Assembly (NCBI GenBank): GCA_021202925.1
Contig: JAJQCD010000038.1
Coordinates: 224,101 to 288,100, forward strand
DNA length: 64,000 nucleotides
Direction: 5' to 3'
DNA from: Clostridiales bacterium
Lineage (GTDB): Bacteria > Bacillota > Clostridia > Lachnospirales > Lachnospiraceae
Notes under the pieces: model-generated
Databases searched by the model: none
Seen by the model: only the letters and a program-made list of their open reading frames with translations
Told to the model about the DNA's origin: nothing
Translations under genes and position numbers: made by a program
In this document: piece by piece, positions 35,191 to 44,263 of the stretch
Layout of the letters: each line of letters starts with the position of its first letter
Position numbering within the stretch: position 1 is the stretch's first letter

Positions 35191-35667
35191 ATGGATAAAC
35201 TGACATTAACGATTCGAAAGCAGAAAAATATTGCTCTGATTGCACACGATGGCAAAAAGAAAGAACTGATCGCGTGGTGCAAGGATAACAGGGAAATTCT
35301 TTCCAGACATTTTCTGTGCGGCACCGGAACGACCGCCCGCATGATCACCGAAGCCACGGAGCTGCCGGTCAAGGGCTTCAACAGTGGTCCCCTCGGCGGC
35401 GACCAGCAGATCGGCGCACGGGTCGTCGAAGGAAAGGTTGATATCATCATCTTCTTTTCCGATCCGCTGGAAGCGCAGCCGCATGACCCGGACGTCAAGG
35501 CGCTGCTGCGTATCGCCCAGGTATATGATATCCCGATTGCAAACAACCGGGCCAGCGCCGACTTTCTGATCACTTCCCCGTTCATGGATGAGGAATACAA
35601 CCACGAAGTGATCAATTTCCAGCAGAATATTGAAAAACGAGCCAAAAAGCTTGATAAGAGCAAGTAA
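35191..35667 (+). CDS. mgsA: Methylglyoxal synthase
   Basis: Converts dihydroxyacetone phosphate to methylglyoxal, a bypass of lower glycolysis under phosphate limitation. The 158-residue product has IALIAHDGKKKELIAWCKDN, the phosphate loop CGTGTTARMI, the GPLGGDQQIGARVVEGKVD segment with the catalytic Asp, and FSDPLEAQPHDPDVKALLR. The C-terminal charged extension (NIEKRAKKLDKSK) is slightly longer than usual. Start ATG 35191 follows AAAGGAGG. It is monocistronic. Confidence 0.97.
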   Translation: MDKLTLTIRKQKNIALIAHDGKKKELIAWCKDNREILSRHFLCGTGTTARMITEATELPVKGFNSGPLGGDQQIGARVVEGKVDIIIFFSDPLEAQPHDPDVKALLRIAQVYDIPIANNRASADFLITSPFMDEEYNHEVINFQQNIEKRAKKLDKSK

Positions 35668-35672
35668 CCATA

Positions 35673-35723
35673 GCAGAGAAAAAGGACAGGAGCTGCCACC
35701 GACAGCTCCTGTCCTTTTCTCTG
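35673..35723. terminator. Large terminator hairpin between mgsA and aspS
   Basis: GCAGAGAAAAGGACAGGAGC pairs perfectly with its reverse complement at 35702-35723 (stem about 22 bp, 5-7 nt loop), with T-rich arms on both strands. It serves two convergent genes. Confidence 0.8.
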
Positions 35724-35742
35724 CGGAAGATTCTCTCCGCCA

Positions 35743-37527
35743 TTATTCTTCGATGACGCGGATTCCCAGTTCCTCCAGCTGTTTCTGATCGACCGGAGTG
35801 GGAGCTTCCGTCATCAGACAGGACGCATCCTTGACCTTCGGGAACGCAATGACCTCACGGATGCTGTCGCATCCGGCCATCAGCATGGCGACACGATCCA
35901 GGCCATAGGCGAGACCGGCATGCGGCGGAACCCCGTAGCGAAACGCCTCAAGCAGGAAACCGAATTGCTCCTGTGCCTTCTCCGGTGTGAAACCAAGCAC
36001 TTCAAACATCTTCGACTGGATATCCGATTGATGGATTCTTACCGAGCCCCCGCCCAGTTCCGTTCCATTCAGCACGATATCATATGCCTTTGCCCGCACA
36101 GCGCCCGGATCGGAATCGATCAGGTGCCAGTCTTCATCCATCGGCATGGTAAACGGATGATGCATCGCCACATAACGTCCCTGCTCCTCGGAATATTCCA
36201 GAAGCGGGAATTCCGTCACCCACAGGAAACGGAAATCATCCTTCTTCAACAGGCCGCGCTGTCTCGCAATCTCCAGCCGGAGAGCGCCAAGCACATCCCA
36301 GACGACCTTATTCTGATCAGCCGCAAAGAGCAGCAAATCGCCCGGTTTGCCGTCCATCGCCTTCACCAGGGCATCGGTCTGCTCCGGCGTCATGAATTTC
36401 GCAAACGACGATTTGATCTCGCCGTCCTCATGAATCGCCAGCCAGGCCAGTCCCTTCGCGCCGTATCCCTTCGCGTATTCCACCAGAGCGTCAATCTTCT
36501 TTCTGGGTCTTCCTCCCTCTCCCTCCGCATTGATGCCGCGAACGGTTCCTCCATTCTCCAACGCGCTCCGGAACACGATAAAATCGACATCCTTCACCAC
36601 GTCGGATACGTTCACCAGTTCCATGCCAAAACGCAGATCCGGCTTGTCAGAGCCAAACCGGTCCATTGCCTCCTGCCAGGTCATCCTCGGAATCGGCAGC
36701 GGAACATCGACGCCCAGCAGCTCCTGAAACAGCTTGTGAATCAGGCGCTCATTCACATCCAGCACGTCGTCCACATCCACAAAGGAAAGTTCCATATCGA
36801 TCTGCGTAAATTCCGGCTGGCGGTCCGCCCGCAGATCCTCGTCCCGGTAACAGCGCGCAAGCTGGAAATAGCGGTCATAACCGGAACACATCAGAAGCTG
36901 CTTGAAAAGCTGCGGAGACTGGGGCAGCGCATAGAACGAACCCGGATGCACACGGCTCGGTACCAGATAATCCCGTGCTCCCTCCGGCGTACTCTTGATC
37001 AGAGTCGGCGTCTCGATCTCCAGAAACCCTTCCTCCGCCAGGAACTGACGCGTCAGAATCGCGATCTTGCTCCGCAGGATCAGATTCCTCTGGATATCCG
37101 GACGGCGCAGATCCAGATAGCGGTATTTCAAACGCAATTCTTCTTTCGTGCGGGAATTCTCCTCAATCGGGAAGGGCGGCGTCTCTGATTCGGACAGGAT
37201 CCGCAGACTCTCTGCCCGGACCTCAATCGCGCCGGTTACCAGATTCTGGTTCGTCTCCCCGAGACGGGCTTCCACCCGTCCGACCACCGCGATAACAAAT
37301 TCACTCCGCAGCTTCGTCGCCTTCTCGAACGCTTCTGCTCCGCAATCGGACTCTTCGAAAATGATCTGCAGGATACCAGAGCGATCTCTTAAGTCTGTGA
37401 AAATAATACCGCCTTTGTTCCTGCTTTTCTGCACCCAGCCCATTACGGTCACTTTCTGACCGATGCTGGCCGCCGTCACCTCTGTACATCTGTGGGACCG
37501 TTTCAGTCCCAGCATTGACTCTGCCAT
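35743..37527 (-). CDS. aspS: Aspartyl-tRNA synthetase
   Basis: A 594-residue class II bacterial-type synthetase. It has an N-terminal OB anticodon domain (GQKVTVMGWVQKSRNKGGIIFTDLRDRSG), the class II motifs (FLEIETPTLIKSTPEGARDY; QLARCYRDEDLRADRQPEFTQID; GLAYGLDRVAMLMAG), and the bacterial GAD insertion. It may be discriminating or not; the OB-domain determinant is not decided here. Start ATG 37527 follows AAAGGAGACAG, 15 bp after hisS. Last gene of the relA-MBL-hemZ-hisS-aspS run. Confidence 0.98.
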   Translation of the reverse strand: MAESMLGLKRSHRCTEVTAASIGQKVTVMGWVQKSRNKGGIIFTDLRDRSGILQIIFEESDCGAEAFEKATKLRSEFVIAVVGRVEARLGETNQNLVTGAIEVRAESLRILSESETPPFPIEENSRTKEELRLKYRYLDLRRPDIQRNLILRSKIAILTRQFLAEEGFLEIETPTLIKSTPEGARDYLVPSRVHPGSFYALPQSPQLFKQLLMCSGYDRYFQLARCYRDEDLRADRQPEFTQIDMELSFVDVDDVLDVNERLIHKLFQELLGVDVPLPIPRMTWQEAMDRFGSDKPDLRFGMELVNVSDVVKDVDFIVFRSALENGGTVRGINAEGEGGRPRKKIDALVEYAKGYGAKGLAWLAIHEDGEIKSSFAKFMTPEQTDALVKAMDGKPGDLLLFAADQNKVVWDVLGALRLEIARQRGLLKKDDFRFLWVTEFPLLEYSEEQGRYVAMHHPFTMPMDEDWHLIDSDPGAVRAKAYDIVLNGTELGGGSVRIHQSDIQSKMFEVLGFTPEKAQEQFGFLLEAFRYGVPPHAGLAYGLDRVAMLMAGCDSIREVIAFPKVKDASCLMTEAPTPVDQKQLEELGIRVIEE

Positions 37528-37542
37528 GATTCTCTGTCTCCT

Positions 37543-38805
37543 TTACTTCAACGCTTCCCGGTAAAATTCCACGAACTCAGTGTAGCCCTCCTTCTCGAGC
37601 TGCTCCTTCTGGAACTTTTTATTCTTATTCATCTGTGAGAGAAGCACCTGCGTGCCGCTCTTGCGTTCCTCCATCGCCTGCCGCACAATCTGGCGGAAAC
37701 GCGTCGGATCCATATTCTTCTCGACCAGATATGCCTTCTTCCGAACTCCGCTGTCAAAACGCCCACCCTGATCCATCAGGATCGTGATGATCCGTTCAAA
37801 TCCGATTGAAAACCCGCAGGCCGGTGTGTCCTGTCCGGTAAACTTTCCAATCATCCTGTCATAACGACCGCCACCCGCAACGGAGCCGCCGAAGCCTTCC
37901 ATCGAAACTTCAAAGATTGTCCCCGTATAATAAGACATACCACGCACCAGCGTCGGGTCAAACCGCAGCTGGAACGCAGTCTCCGACACCTCAAGAACCG
38001 TATCCATAATCCCGGCCAGTCCCTCCGTCACGCTCCGGTCCATGGTATCTGCCAGCGTCTCGCCAAGCATACATACGCCCTCTGCGTCACCCGTCACCTC
38101 AGACAACAGCTTCGCATACGCTTCCACACACGTCGCTTCGTGTCCGGCGTCAAGAAGTTCTGCCTTCACGCCGTCCATGCCAATCTTGTCCATCTTGTCC
38201 AGTGTGATAAAGACCTGATCCAGCGCACTTTCTGCGAAACCACAATGCAGCGCCATTCCTCTGAGAATCCGGCGGTCATTGATTCGCACCACAAACGCAT
38301 TGTCCGGACAGATCCGTCCCAGCGCTGTTGTCGTAGCAAGGATCAGCTCAATCTCCGCCATGCTCGTCGCATCCCCCAGGATATCAATGTCGCACTGGGT
38401 AAACTGACGGAAGCGCCCCTTCTGCGGGCGATCCGCTCTCCACACGCTTCCCATCTGGAGCGCCTTAAATGGAGAAGGAAGCACTGCCTTGTTGTTGGAA
38501 TAATATCTGGAAAGCGGCACCGTCAAATCATAGCGCAGACCGCTGTCTGTCAGATCAATCTCTGATTCCGCGGTCTCCAAATTCAGCTTCTCGCCGCGCT
38601 TCAGAATCTTGAAAATCAGCTTTTCATTGTCTCCGCCCTGTTTGCTTGTCAGATTCTCGATGTGCTCCACGCACGGCGTCTCAATCTGCGTAAATCCAAA
38701 ACGTTCATATGTCTCCCGAATCTGCTGTGTCACATAATTCCTCACCTGCATCTCATCAGGAAGGATATCTCTCATGCCGGTAACCGGCTTCTTCTTTAAT
38801 GCCAT
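37543..38805 (-). CDS. hisS: Histidyl-tRNA synthetase
   Basis: A 420-residue class II synthetase with GMRDILPDEM at the N-terminus, the histidine-specific motif VGMSYYTGTIFE-like LVRGMSYYTGTIFEV, ARG/GGRYD segment SVAGGGRYDRMIG and motif 3 ACGFSIGFERI. A C-terminal anticodon domain follows (AYLVEKNMDPTRFRQIVRQAM). Start ATG 38805 follows GGCGGAGAAACAGGTT. It precedes aspS by 15 bp, the usual order in Firmicutes, and no T-box is seen in the gap upstream. Confidence 0.97.
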   Translation of the reverse strand: MALKKKPVTGMRDILPDEMQVRNYVTQQIRETYERFGFTQIETPCVEHIENLTSKQGGDNEKLIFKILKRGEKLNLETAESEIDLTDSGLRYDLTVPLSRYYSNNKAVLPSPFKALQMGSVWRADRPQKGRFRQFTQCDIDILGDATSMAEIELILATTTALGRICPDNAFVVRINDRRILRGMALHCGFAESALDQVFITLDKMDKIGMDGVKAELLDAGHEATCVEAYAKLLSEVTGDAEGVCMLGETLADTMDRSVTEGLAGIMDTVLEVSETAFQLRFDPTLVRGMSYYTGTIFEVSMEGFGGSVAGGGRYDRMIGKFTGQDTPACGFSIGFERIITILMDQGGRFDSGVRKKAYLVEKNMDPTRFRQIVRQAMEERKSGTQVLLSQMNKNKKFQKEQLEKEGYTEFVEFYREALK

Positions 38806-38894
38806 AACCTGTTTCTCCGCCTTTGTTTATTTGCCTGTTTTCCGTTCAATCCATGCCATTATACTATCCCGTTCTTTAAAATGCAACGGTTTCT

Positions 38895-40466
38895 TCACAG
38901 GATGCGTTCCTTGCGGGCAATCATCTCATCGATGCGGGCAATATACTGGCCGACGTCTTTTACGGTTTCCGCACGCTCAATACGATTCTCTGCCGGATGG
39001 ACACGCTTTGTGGTGGTTCCCGCACCACAGCCAATAATCGTCTGTCTTTCCTCCATAATCAGCACATTGTAAATGCAGGCCTTTCCCGGCGCCGCATAGC
39101 CGACATTTTCAAAATTCCCTGCCATATTTTTCTGACGATAGAGATAATAAGGCAAAAGCCCCATTTCCCGCGCACAGCGCGCCGTCAGGTCAATCATCTC
39201 CTGTGTGTTCGTAATCGTTAAATCCTTATAGACTTCCCGCATCGTGTTCAGTCTCGCCGCCCGTTTGATTGCCAGTGAATGAACGGTCAGACTGTCCGGG
39301 GCAAGCGCTTTCACCGCCTTCATGGTCGCACGCACATCGTCCATCCCTTCCTCCGGAAGACCAATGATCAGATCCATGTTAATATTATCAAAGCCCATCT
39401 CCCGTGCCAGATGGAAACGGTCAATGACGTCCTCTACCGTATGCCGCCGTCCGATCAGCCGCAGGGTCTCCTCTTTCATCGTCTGCGGGTTGATGGAAAT
39501 GCGGGTAACGCCATGTTTCTTCAGAACCGCCAGCTTCTCCGCGGTAATGCTGTCCGGCCGCCCCGCCTCCACGGTAAATTCCTTCACGGCAGACAGATCA
39601 AAGGTCGTTTCCAGCCTGCGAATCAGGATATCCAGATCCTCCGGCGAAAGCGAAGTTGGCGTCCCTCCGCCAAAATAGACCGTATCCAGTGTACAGCCCC
39701 GTTTCTTTGCGGCCACATAGTCCAGTTCCTGAAACAGCGCCTGCAGATATTCCCCGGTCCTGCTCTGCCACTTCGCAATCGGATAGGAGGTAAACGAACA
39801 GTACAGGCAGGTCGTCGGACAAAACGGTATGCCGATGTACAGGCTGTAACCATTCCGGTAATCCAGCCGCAAAAGCAGCTCCCGCTCCCGCTTCGCAATC
39901 TCAATAGCCAGCGACGTTTTCTCCCTGCTGGCATAATAATCTTCGCGCATCAGACGGCTGATCCGCGCCTCGTCCCAGCCGTCATCAAACTTTGTCATTG
40001 CAATCTTCGTCGGCCGAATCCCGGTCAGCGCACCCCAGGGCATCTGTCTGCCGGTGTACAGCATCAGAAGGACATAAAGCCGTCGTTTGATCCGGTTCTT
40101 TGTATCATGCCGGTCGTCATCATAATCCACATCCAGCACATCGCTCCGTTTCGCCGCCTCAATCTCCATCTCCGTTACCGGATCCGGATCGGCGACCGGG
40201 ACACCCTGTTCCGGATTCCAGATCCGGCCAGCCATCTTCTGACCGGCACATTCCACCCATGCGCCGCCTTCCATTCTGCTTTCGATCAGATAAAGGCGAA
40301 AGTGCCGCCTCGCCCCATCCAGTTCGCCGACAGCAGAAAGCGTAAGCCCTTCCTGCACCTCATGTACAAACACTTCCCGCGGAAAGAACGCCATCAGAAG
40401 TTCTCTCACATCCTGCTCATAGGAATTGTCATTCAATAAAATTCCAATCATTTTTTTCATTTCCAT
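38895..40466 (-). CDS. hemZ: HemZ-type coproporphyrinogen dehydrogenase (radical SAM)
   Basis: A 523-residue HemN-like radical SAM protein. The cluster ligands are in CPTTCLYCSF (C-x3-C-x2-C), followed by YFGGGTPTSLSPEDL, the SAM-binding glycines, and the HemN-like helical C-terminal domain. The N-terminal 170 residues (MIGILLNDNSYEQDVRELLM) are typical of HemZ. Genuine coproporphyrinogen activity is uncertain, since many such proteins are HemW-like; no other heme genes are present. It is in a conserved run with relA and hisS. The start ATG at 40466 has only a weak RBS; ATG 40460 and 40451 are also in frame. Confidence 0.92.
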   Translation of the reverse strand: MEMKKMIGILLNDNSYEQDVRELLMAFFPREVFVHEVQEGLTLSAVGELDGARRHFRLYLIESRMEGGAWVECAGQKMAGRIWNPEQGVPVADPDPVTEMEIEAAKRSDVLDVDYDDDRHDTKNRIKRRLYVLLMLYTGRQMPWGALTGIRPTKIAMTKFDDGWDEARISRLMREDYYASREKTSLAIEIAKRERELLLRLDYRNGYSLYIGIPFCPTTCLYCSFTSYPIAKWQSRTGEYLQALFQELDYVAAKKRGCTLDTVYFGGGTPTSLSPEDLDILIRRLETTFDLSAVKEFTVEAGRPDSITAEKLAVLKKHGVTRISINPQTMKEETLRLIGRRHTVEDVIDRFHLAREMGFDNINMDLIIGLPEEGMDDVRATMKAVKALAPDSLTVHSLAIKRAARLNTMREVYKDLTITNTQEMIDLTARCAREMGLLPYYLYRQKNMAGNFENVGYAAPGKACIYNVLIMEERQTIIGCGAGTTTKRVHPAENRIERAETVKDVGQYIARIDEMIARKERIL

Positions 40467-40480
40467 CTATCCATACTGTC

Positions 40481-41131
40481 TCAGATCATATCCCCATAAA
40501 CTGCAACCGGATTGTACTTCTTCTCAAACCCGATCGTCGTCTGCTCTCCGTGCCCGGAATACACGATCGTATCATCCGGCAGGACAAACAGCCGTTTTGT
40601 GATCGATTCGACGATCTTCCTGCTGCTCCCGGTCGGAAAATCCGTTCGTCCCAGGGACTGACAGAACAACGTATCCCCGCTGATCAGCACGCGCTCCGGC
40701 TCGATATAATAACAGACTGAGCCTTCCGTATGTCCCGGCGTCGCAATGACCTGCCACGGAAATCCGATCAGGTTCAGCACCTGCCCGTCTCTCACCAGCA
40801 CATCCGCGCGCAGCGTCAGCTTCCTTCCGCCCATGTAGCCGGACAGATTCAGCCCCGCATCACCCAGCACACGCGTTTCATTCTCCCCTGCATACAGACT
40901 GCAGCCATACGCTTTGCGTATCTCCTCTGCTGCCATGACATGATCAAAATGTCCGTGCGTCAGCAGAATCGCTGTTGGTCGAACCCCCAGCTCACGCACC
41001 TTCTGCATAATCAGCCCGGCGGAATCAGCCGGATCAATGATCACCGCCTCTCTCGTCTTCTCATGAAAAACAAGATAACAATTGGTAGCAACGCTGCCCA
41101 GCACAAATCCCTGAATCCGAAAATCGCTCAT
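40481..41131 (-). CDS. Glyoxalase-II-like metallo-beta-lactamase-fold hydrolase
   Basis: A 216-residue MBL-fold protein. The metal motif is LTHGHFDHV (HxHxDH), followed by a further His in PGHTEGSVCY, Asp in SGDTLF and a C-terminal His in YSGHGEQTTIG. This is the short glyoxalase-II-like group whose substrate is often a thioester. The start ATG 41131 follows GGGAGATGGAACG. Its place between relA and hemZ is widely conserved in Clostridia, so it is housekeeping rather than accessory. Confidence 0.93.
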   Translation of the reverse strand: MSDFRIQGFVLGSVATNCYLVFHEKTREAVIIDPADSAGLIMQKVRELGVRPTAILLTHGHFDHVMAAEEIRKAYGCSLYAGENETRVLGDAGLNLSGYMGGRKLTLRADVLVRDGQVLNLIGFPWQVIATPGHTEGSVCYYIEPERVLISGDTLFCQSLGRTDFPTGSSRKIVESITKRLFVLPDDTIVYSGHGEQTTIGFEKKYNPVAVYGDMI

Positions 41132-41235
41132 CGTTCCATCTCCCTTCTCTCGCCGACATAACTTACATGCTGCAAGCATTCATCGTCTTTGCGCAAAATG
41201 CAGGCGGCCCTGCGACCGCCTTCCTTCGTCAGCCA

Positions 41236-43524
41236 TCATCCGGCCGTCCGTTCAATATCCAGCACATCCTCAATCTGCCTGAGTTTATCAATCAGATGAT
41301 TCAGTTCTTCGATCCCATGTGTATCGAACGTCATGATGATCGTCGCCTTTCCCTGTTTGCTCGTGCGCACGTTCATCGATGTGATATCAATCTGCCGTTC
41401 TGTAAACACCTTGGAAATATCCACAAACAATCCGATCCGGTTGTTCGCAAAAATCTGAATTTCCGTCGAATAGCGCTCCGGCGCCGTCTCGCCTTCCGTC
41501 TTCTGCCATTCCGCGTCGATCAGTCGATTCCTCTCGTCCTCCGGCAGATTGATAATATTGATACAATCCGTCCGATGAATAGAAATCCCGCGTCCCCTGG
41601 TCACAAATCCAATAATTTCATCGCCGGGCACCGGACTGCAGCAGCGGGAGAATCGCACGGCCACATCATGGATTCCACGCACCACGATCCCGCTCTTCGA
41701 TTTCTTATCGAGCATGACCTTCTGCGCGGATACATCCGCAATGCCCTCCAGCACATTCCGGTCTGTGATTTCCTTCTTTTTCTTCTTCTCCAATTCATCC
41801 AGCATCTTGTTCACGACCTGGCCTTCCTTCAGGCCACCGTGTCCCACCGATGCCAGCACCGAATCCCAGTCCCGGAACGCATAGCGCAACATCACCTTCT
41901 CCTGGAATTCCGGTTTATTCAGATCCGGGAAATTAATTCCCTTCGTCTTGCAGTAACGATCGATCAGTTCCTTGCCGCGAATGATATTGTCTTCCTTTAA
42001 TTCATTCTTGAACCACTGATTGATCTTGTTCTTCGCCTGCGTACTCTTAACCAGCGCCAGCCAGTCACGACTTGGTCCCTTGGAATTCTGGGAGGTAATG
42101 ATCTCAATCTGGTCTCCGGTCTGAATCACATAGTCAATATTGACCAGTTTCCCATTCACCCTGGCTCCGACCATCTTGTTGCCCACGGCGCTGTGAATCG
42201 TATAGGCAAAATCAATCGGCGTGGAACCGCTCGGCAGCGTCTTCACATCGCCGGTCGGCGTAAAGCAGTACACCGTATCGGAAAACAGATTCAGATCGCC
42301 CTTGACCATGCTCAGGAATTCCTTCGAGTCGTCCGTGTCGCGCTGCCATTCCAGAATCTGCCGCAGCCACGACAGCTTTGCCTCCTCGTCGCCCGCCGCA
42401 ATCGCGCCGCTGCCACTCTCCTTGTACTTCCAGTGGGCCGCGATGCCATACTCGGCGGTCCGGTGCATCTCATAAGTCCGGATCTGAATTTCAAAAGGCT
42501 GGCCGTTCGTGCCGATCAGCGTCGTATGCAGCGACTGATACATGTTTGCCTTCGGCATCGCAATATAATCCTTAAACCGGCCCGGAATCGGTTTATACAT
42601 CTCGTGAATGACGCCAAGCGCCGCGTAACAGTCCTTAACCGAATCCACGATAATGCGAACCGCAAACAGATCATAAATCTGATCAATCGTCTTGTCCTGA
42701 TTGATCATCTTCTTGTATACGCTGAACAGATGCTTCACTCTTCCGGCAACCGTTGCCTCGATATCTGCATCCCGCATATGCTGCCGGACTTCATCCACGA
42801 TCTCATGAATGAATTCTTCCCTCGAATCCTTGCGCAGATTGACCTTCTCCACCAGGTCAAAGTAGACCTCCGGTTCCAGAAAACGCAGGGACAGATCGTC
42901 CAGTTCTGTCTTGATTTTGGAAATACCGAGGCGATCCGCAATCGGTGCATAGATTTCCAGCGTCTCCCGCGCTTTTTCCTTCTGTTTATACGGTTTCCAG
43001 TATTCGCCTGTCCTCATGTTATGAAGGCGGTCGGCCAGCTTGATGATAATCACGCGAATATCCTTCGCCATTGCCAGAAACATCTTGCGCAGATTTTCTG
43101 CCTGAATCTGCACCTTATCCATGTCCCAGGACAGCTGAGTGAGCTTGGTCACACCATCCACCAGAAAAGCGACTTCTTTGCCGAATTCCTTCGTCAGCTC
43201 GTCCAGTGTCATGCTTGTATCCTCCACCACATCGTGGAGCAGGCCGCCTGCAATCGTCTCCTTATCCATCTCCAGATCCGCCAGGATAATGGCGACGCAA
43301 AGAGGGTGAATGATATAAGGTTCACCCGATTTTCGTTTCTGATCGATGTGAGACGCCGCGGCAACCCGGTATGCCTTCTCGATCATCGTAATATCATCGG
43401 AAGGGTGGTATCTGCGAATCGTCCTGATCAATGTCTGATATAATTCATCCGGGCTGGTAAAATCAGCCGGATTTTCCAGTTCTATTTCCGTGTCAACCTT
43501 CTTTGCCACATGTTCATTCGCCAT
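41236..43524 (-). CDS. relA: Bifunctional (p)ppGpp synthetase/hydrolase (RelA/SpoT)
   Basis: A 762-residue long RSH protein. It has the HD hydrolase domain (HIDQKRKSGEPYIIHPLCVA, LLHDVVEDTSM, LADRLHNMRT), the synthetase domain (YDLFAVRIIVDSVKDCYAALG, PKANMYQSLHTTLIGTNGQPFEIQIRT), TGS (YCFTPTGDVKTLPSGSTPIDFAY), a zinc-finger/RIS region and a C-terminal ACT domain (FANNRIGLFVDISKVF). Both active sites appear complete. The start ATG 43524 follows AAGGTGG. It has its own promoter, and is separated from apt by a cobalamin gene block. Confidence 0.97.
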   Translation of the reverse strand: MANEHVAKKVDTEIELENPADFTSPDELYQTLIRTIRRYHPSDDITMIEKAYRVAAASHIDQKRKSGEPYIIHPLCVAIILADLEMDKETIAGGLLHDVVEDTSMTLDELTKEFGKEVAFLVDGVTKLTQLSWDMDKVQIQAENLRKMFLAMAKDIRVIIIKLADRLHNMRTGEYWKPYKQKEKARETLEIYAPIADRLGISKIKTELDDLSLRFLEPEVYFDLVEKVNLRKDSREEFIHEIVDEVRQHMRDADIEATVAGRVKHLFSVYKKMINQDKTIDQIYDLFAVRIIVDSVKDCYAALGVIHEMYKPIPGRFKDYIAMPKANMYQSLHTTLIGTNGQPFEIQIRTYEMHRTAEYGIAAHWKYKESGSGAIAAGDEEAKLSWLRQILEWQRDTDDSKEFLSMVKGDLNLFSDTVYCFTPTGDVKTLPSGSTPIDFAYTIHSAVGNKMVGARVNGKLVNIDYVIQTGDQIEIITSQNSKGPSRDWLALVKSTQAKNKINQWFKNELKEDNIIRGKELIDRYCKTKGINFPDLNKPEFQEKVMLRYAFRDWDSVLASVGHGGLKEGQVVNKMLDELEKKKKKEITDRNVLEGIADVSAQKVMLDKKSKSGIVVRGIHDVAVRFSRCCSPVPGDEIIGFVTRGRGISIHRTDCINIINLPEDERNRLIDAEWQKTEGETAPERYSTEIQIFANNRIGLFVDISKVFTERQIDITSMNVRTSKQGKATIIMTFDTHGIEELNHLIDKLRQIEDVLDIERTAG

Positions 43525-43580
43525 GAATTCTGCCACCTTTTCAAATTACTCCGTTCCGCCGTCCTGAATAGTTATTAGGT

Positions 43581-43609
43581 ATTATAATTATTTTTGTCAC
43601 AAATTGCAA
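43581..43609 (-). promoter_or_regulatory. Promoter of the relA operon
   Basis: On the minus strand TTGCAA (43604-43609), a 17-bp spacer and TATAAT (43581-43586), about 50 bp ahead of relA. It makes relA transcription independent of the cobalamin genes before it. Confidence 0.65.
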
Positions 43610-43630
43610 GAGGATATATGGGATGCGGGA

Positions 43631-44263
43631 TCATTCCGCGACCTGGTACAGCAGTGCGTTGCAGATTGCGGCTGCGATTCCGCTTCCTCCCTTTCGCCCC
43701 TTTGCTACAATACACGGAACATCCATTGTCATAATCTGCTCTTTCGCCTCGACAACATTGACGAAACCAACCGGGGCGGCGATGAGAAGAGACGGCTTCA
43801 TGCGTCCCTCTTTCACCAGCTCATAAATACGGATCAGTGCCGTCGGCGCATTGCCCACCGCCAGAATAAGCGGACCGGAAATCTCCGCGGCCCGTTCCAT
43901 GCTGACGACCGCCCGGGTCACCCCGCGGTTTTTTGCCTCCACCGCCACATCCGGATCTGCCATAAAGCAGCGCACCGCAATACCAAGCTTTCCAAGCGCG
44001 GTTTTATTGATACCGGCCGCGCCCATATTCGTATCCGTCACGATCACCGGGTTCTGCCGCAAAACCTTGCACGCCTTCTCTACCGCCCCTTCTGAGAACC
44101 AGAGGTTACGCGCATAGTCAAAGTCCGCCGATGTGTGAATGCAACGTTTCACCACCTGAAGCTCCCCCGGCGTCCAGTCTCCTGCCGGCATTTCGTTGGC
44201 GATGATTGCCATACTCCGGGCCTCGATCTCCTCCGGTTTCACCCACTCCATCTGTTCCAGCAT
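43631..44263 (-). CDS. cbiC: Precorrin-8X/cobalt-precorrin-8 methylmutase
   Basis: A 210-residue CbiC/CobH protein that shifts the C-11 methyl to C-12, giving cobyrinate. Landmarks are EIEARSMAIIANEM, CIHTSADFDYARNLWFSEGAVE with the catalytic His, IVTDTNMGAAGI, and AVGNAPTALIRIYELVKEG followed by PVGFVNVVEAKEQI. Start ATG 44263 overlaps the stop of cbiP by one base. Last gene of the cobalamin block. Confidence 0.96.
   Translation of the reverse strand: MLEQMEWVKPEEIEARSMAIIANEMPAGDWTPGELQVVKRCIHTSADFDYARNLWFSEGAVEKACKVLRQNPVIVTDTNMGAAGINKTALGKLGIAVRCFMADPDVAVEAKNRGVTRAVVSMERAAEISGPLILAVGNAPTALIRIYELVKEGRMKPSLLIAAPVGFVNVVEAKEQIMTMDVPCIVAKGRKGGSGIAAAICNALLYQVAE

Noticed and set aside
38806..38894. 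T-box leader upstream of hisS
   Set aside because: The gap is under 100 bp and lacks the T-box sequence and specifier stem; hisS is expressed from the upstream operon.
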